Of a stretch of 5,756 bases of DNA, positions 3,215 through 5,756 are shown piece after piece. The notes beneath the pieces were generated by a model, which saw nothing but the letters and a program-made list of their open reading frames with translations, was not told the origin of the DNA and did no database searches. This DNA comes from Candidatus Zixiibacteriota bacterium. Lineage in GTDB: Bacteria; Zixibacteria; MSB-5A5; GN15; FEB-12. The stretch is from the NCBI GenBank assembly GCA_030642845.1, contig DAOWMZ010000146.1:1-5756 (forward strand), written 5' to 3'. The position numbers were made by a program, and so were the translations under genes. Every line of letters begins with the position of its first letter. Position 1 is the first letter of the stretch.

Positions 3215-5756
3215 GACATCAGAGATAAGAAAATCATTTTTAGAATATTTCCAGAAATATGACCATCGGTTAGTACCGTCATCGCCGGTTATTCCGCATA
3301 ATGATCCGACTCTTCTTTTTACCAACGCCGGAATGAACCAATTTAAAGATGTATTTACCGGCCAAAGAAAAGTTAATTATAAACGAGCTACTAGCTCCCA
3401 GAAATGTATCCGTGCAGGCGGGAAACATAATGACCTTGACAATGTTGGATTTACATCACGGCATCATACCTTTTTTGAAATGTTAGGTAATTTTTCTTTT
3501 GGTGATTATTTCAAAGAAGAAGCAATTATCTATGCCTGGGAGTGGATCACCAAAGAATTACAGTTACCCAAAAATAAATTGTATGTCTCAGTTTATGAAG
3601 AAGATGATGATGCTTTCAACCTCTGGGGAAAAATTGCACCGGAACTTAAAAACGGAAGAATTCTACGATTCGACAAAAAAGATAACTACTGGACTATGGG
3701 GGAGACCGGCCCTAATGGTCCCTGCAGTGAAATCCATTTTGATCGGGGTGAATCTTTTGGAACCGGACCTGATGATGTGGTCAATGGCGAAACTGAACGG
3801 TTTGTAGAAATCTGGAATCTGGTTTTTATGCAGTATGAAACTCTTCCCGATGGCAAAACTATCGAACTGCCAAAACCATCGGTTGATACCGGTGCCGGAT
3901 TAGAACGGTTTGCTTCGGTGTTACAGAATACTGAAACCAATTTTGGCATCGATCTTTTTCAGAGCATCATGGATGCTCTATCTGTAATTACAAATATAAA
4001 ATATAAAGATAATGTCACATCGTTTAATGTGATCGCCGATCATTTGCGGGCTCTCACTTTTGCAATCGCCGATGGAGCCGGGGTCTCAAATGCCGGACAG
4101 GGATATGTTCTCAGGAGAATTCTCAGGAGAGCTGTGCGTCATGGCCGTTTATTAGAATTGAAAGAGCCTTTTATTTTCAAACTGGTTCCTGCTCTGGTTG
4201 ATGAAATGGGCGAGGCTTTCCCGGAGATAAAAGAGAAGCAATCGCATATTGAAAATGTAATCAAATCCGAAGAAGAAGCATTTTCCCGCACTCTTGATAA
4301 CGGGTTGGATCTGTTTAATAAAATTGCTGTCAAACTGAAATCTTCCGGTGGAAATGTAATCGATGGCACCGATGTCTTCAAGCTCTACGACACCTATGGC
4401 TTCCCCTATGATCTGACTGAAATTATGGCCGCTGAAATGAACTACACTCTTGATCAGGCAGGTTTTGAAAAAGCGATGGATGAACAAAAAGCGCAATCAA
4501 AAGCATCCGGTAGAACTACTGATTTTCAGGATCAGGATATTAAACAGATAACGGATAAATTAACAGCACTTGGGATTGAAGACCTGTCTGCTACTGAGTT
4601 TGAACGTTCAGATCTAAAAACAGATGCAACAGTTTTATATCCTTTTATAGATTATACAAAAAATACAATAGCACTGATTCTTGATAAATCTCCTTTCTAT
4701 GTTGAATCAGGCGGGCAGCTTGGTGATGTTGGTAAAATCATTGGAGATGGTTTCATATTAGAAGTGACCACTGTTGTTAATTATCAGGATAAGTATCTTC
4801 ATATATGTTCCTTAATTGAGGGATCATTAGACAAATTAAAAAAAGGCTCGCCTGTTTCTGCTGAAGTTGATGCTGAACGTCGCTGGCATATTATGCGTAA
4901 CCATACCGCAACACATCTGGCTCATGCCGCTTTGCGACAAGTATTAGGCAAGCATATAAAACAATCCGGTTCTTATGTTGGCCCGGAAAGGTTGCGTTTT
5001 GATTTCTCGCATCATCAACCGATGACACCTGATGAAATCAGGCAGGTTGAGAATATCGTTAATAATGAAATTCTAAAAGGACACAAAGTGTCTACCAAAG
5101 AAATGGATGTTGACGAGGCAAAAAAATCAGGTGCAACGGCACTCTTTGGTGAAAAATACGGCGATAAAGTTCGGGTAGTCTCAATAGATAAATTCTCTAT
5201 GGAATTATGCGGTGGAACGCATGTCGCAAATATCAGTCAGATCGGGCCGTTCTTTATTACATTTGAAACCGGGATTGCATCGGGAGTACGAAGACTGGAA
5301 GCAATCACCGGTGAAGCCGCAATAAAATACATGCTCGATGCCAAGAAATTCCGCCGTGAAGTTGCTGAAACAATCGGACGTTCAGAGGCTGAAGCTCAAA
5401 AGGCCGTGAGCAAGCTAGCTGAAAATAATAAAAGTCAACAGAAAGAAATTAAAAGATTAAAATCAGAAATGACAGCTGATGCATTTATAACAGATGGAGA
5501 AGAAATAAAAGTTGGTCCGTATGATGTTAGTTTCAAAGATTTTAAAGTATCAGATAAAGACATAATGGCCGGTTGGATCGATAACAACAAAAGCAGGCAG
5601 GGGTCAGTATTAACTCTTGGGTTAGGAACAATTGGCAATAAACTGACAGTGATGACTGCTGCCAGTAGTAAAGCCATAAAAGAGCATGGTGCTCATGCCG
5701 GCAATTTGTTAAAAGAAACGCTAAAAGAGTTAAATGGTCGCGGTGGCGGCAAACCA
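3201..5756 (+). CDS. alaS: Alanyl-tRNA synthetase, 3' end beyond the window
   Basis: AlaRS charges tRNA-Ala with alanine and clears mischarged Ser/Gly. The visible 852 codons contain the class II core: motif 1 around SSPVIPHNDPTLLFTNAGMN (27-46), RAGGKHND (71-78), motif 2 around R87-HHTFFEM, and motif 3 DTGAGLER (229-236). The tRNA-recognition region follows, with ADHLRALTFAIADG near H281. The editing domain carries its metal ligands HTATH (H568, H572) and CGGTH (C670, H674). A coiled coil (about 715-757) leads to the C-Ala domain, and the window stops within its glycine-rich GRGGGKP motif, leaving probably a few tens of residues outside. All key residues are intact. There is no ATG or GTG start: the nearest in-frame stop is 3183-3185 and the first ATG (3333) would delete motif 1. 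TTG 3201 is chosen, giving MKKIKTSEIRKSF and a 14-bp overlap with recX; ATT 3210 is the alternative. Confidence 0.96.
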   Translation, partial: MKKIKTSEIRKSFLEYFQKYDHRLVPSSPVIPHNDPTLLFTNAGMNQFKDVFTGQRKVNYKRATSSQKCIRAGGKHNDLDNVGFTSRHHTFFEMLGNFSFGDYFKEEAIIYAWEWITKELQLPKNKLYVSVYEEDDDAFNLWGKIAPELKNGRILRFDKKDNYWTMGETGPNGPCSEIHFDRGESFGTGPDDVVNGETERFVEIWNLVFMQYETLPDGKTIELPKPSVDTGAGLERFASVLQNTETNFGIDLFQSIMDALSVITNIKYKDNVTSFNVIADHLRALTFAIADGAGVSNAGQGYVLRRILRRAVRHGRLLELKEPFIFKLVPALVDEMGEAFPEIKEKQSHIENVIKSEEEAFSRTLDNGLDLFNKIAVKLKSSGGNVIDGTDVFKLYDTYGFPYDLTEIMAAEMNYTLDQAGFEKAMDEQKAQSKASGRTTDFQDQDIKQITDKLTALGIEDLSATEFERSDLKTDATVLYPFIDYTKNTIALILDKSPFYVESGGQLGDVGKIIGDGFILEVTTVVNYQDKYLHICSLIEGSLDKLKKGSPVSAEVDAERRWHIMRNHTATHLAHAALRQVLGKHIKQSGSYVGPERLRFDFSHHQPMTPDEIRQVENIVNNEILKGHKVSTKEMDVDEAKKSGATALFGEKYGDKVRVVSIDKFSMELCGGTHVANISQIGPFFITFETGIASGVRRLEAITGEAAIKYMLDAKKFRREVAETIGRSEAEAQKAVSKLAENNKSQQKEIKRLKSEMTADAFITDGEEIKVGPYDVSFKDFKVSDKDIMAGWIDNNKSRQGSVLTLGLGTIGNKLTVMTAASSKAIKEHGAHAGNLLKETLKELNGRGGGKP

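Noticed and set aside
4109..4129. Short tandem CTCAGGAGA repeat
   Set aside because: It encodes the conserved LRRILRR motif of AlaRS; the repetition comes from the protein sequence.
3686..4496. Several open frames antisense to alaS
   Set aside because: They are shadows of a fully intact, conserved alaS coding sequence and show no recognisable protein features.

Overview
The window is a moderately AT-rich piece of a bacterial chromosome holding two divergent gene groups separated by about 0.65 kb of non-coding DNA. RecX, a bacterial-type AlaRS, Shine-Dalgarno sites on several genes and sigma70-like promoter hexamers all say Bacteria. The PATAN/DUF4388 protein with a MshEN-like insert suggests a Gram-negative lineage of the delta-proteobacterial or FCB/candidate-phylum (for example Zixibacteria-like) kind. 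That assignment is an inference; nothing in the window fixes the taxon.

Left side (1-1897, minus strand): four genes are packed with 4-8 bp overlaps and read leftward. They encode a 289-aa PATAN/DUF4388 protein with a MshEN-like insert and a winged-helix-like C-terminus, a 226-aa all-helical protein of unknown function, a 76/77-aa TPR-like protein, and the start of a small CxxC (probably zinc-binding) protein that leaves the window. The overlaps and good Shine-Dalgarno sites point to one translationally coupled operon, plausibly a signalling or scaffold module. Its exact process cannot be read from the sequence.

Middle (1898-2542): the minus operon has a credible sigma70 promoter (TTGACA-17-TATTCT, 2078-2050). 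Between its predicted transcription start and the first gene lies an 86-nt segment (1944-2029) closed by a 12-of-13-bp inverted repeat with further hairpins inside. It is a candidate structured leader RNA and is the most interesting item here. On the recX side lies a palindrome-rich intergenic repeat (about 2212-2422) with a perfect 26-bp direct repeat, followed by a weak candidate promoter for recX.

Right side (2543-5756, plus strand): recX (223 aa, RecA modulator) overlaps alaS (alanyl-tRNA synthetase, 852 codons visible, cut by the window edge near the end of its C-Ala domain). The recX-alaS order is a classic arrangement, usually preceded by recA, but here the sequence just upstream is the repeat and the divergent operon. 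alaS has no usable ATG or GTG start and must begin at TTG 3201 or, less conventionally, ATT 3210.

No defence system, mobile-element gene, CRISPR array, tRNA or rRNA was seen. The genes are mostly ordinary; the novelty candidates are the leader RNA, the repeat, and the uncharacterised helical, TPR-like and CxxC partners of the PATAN protein.
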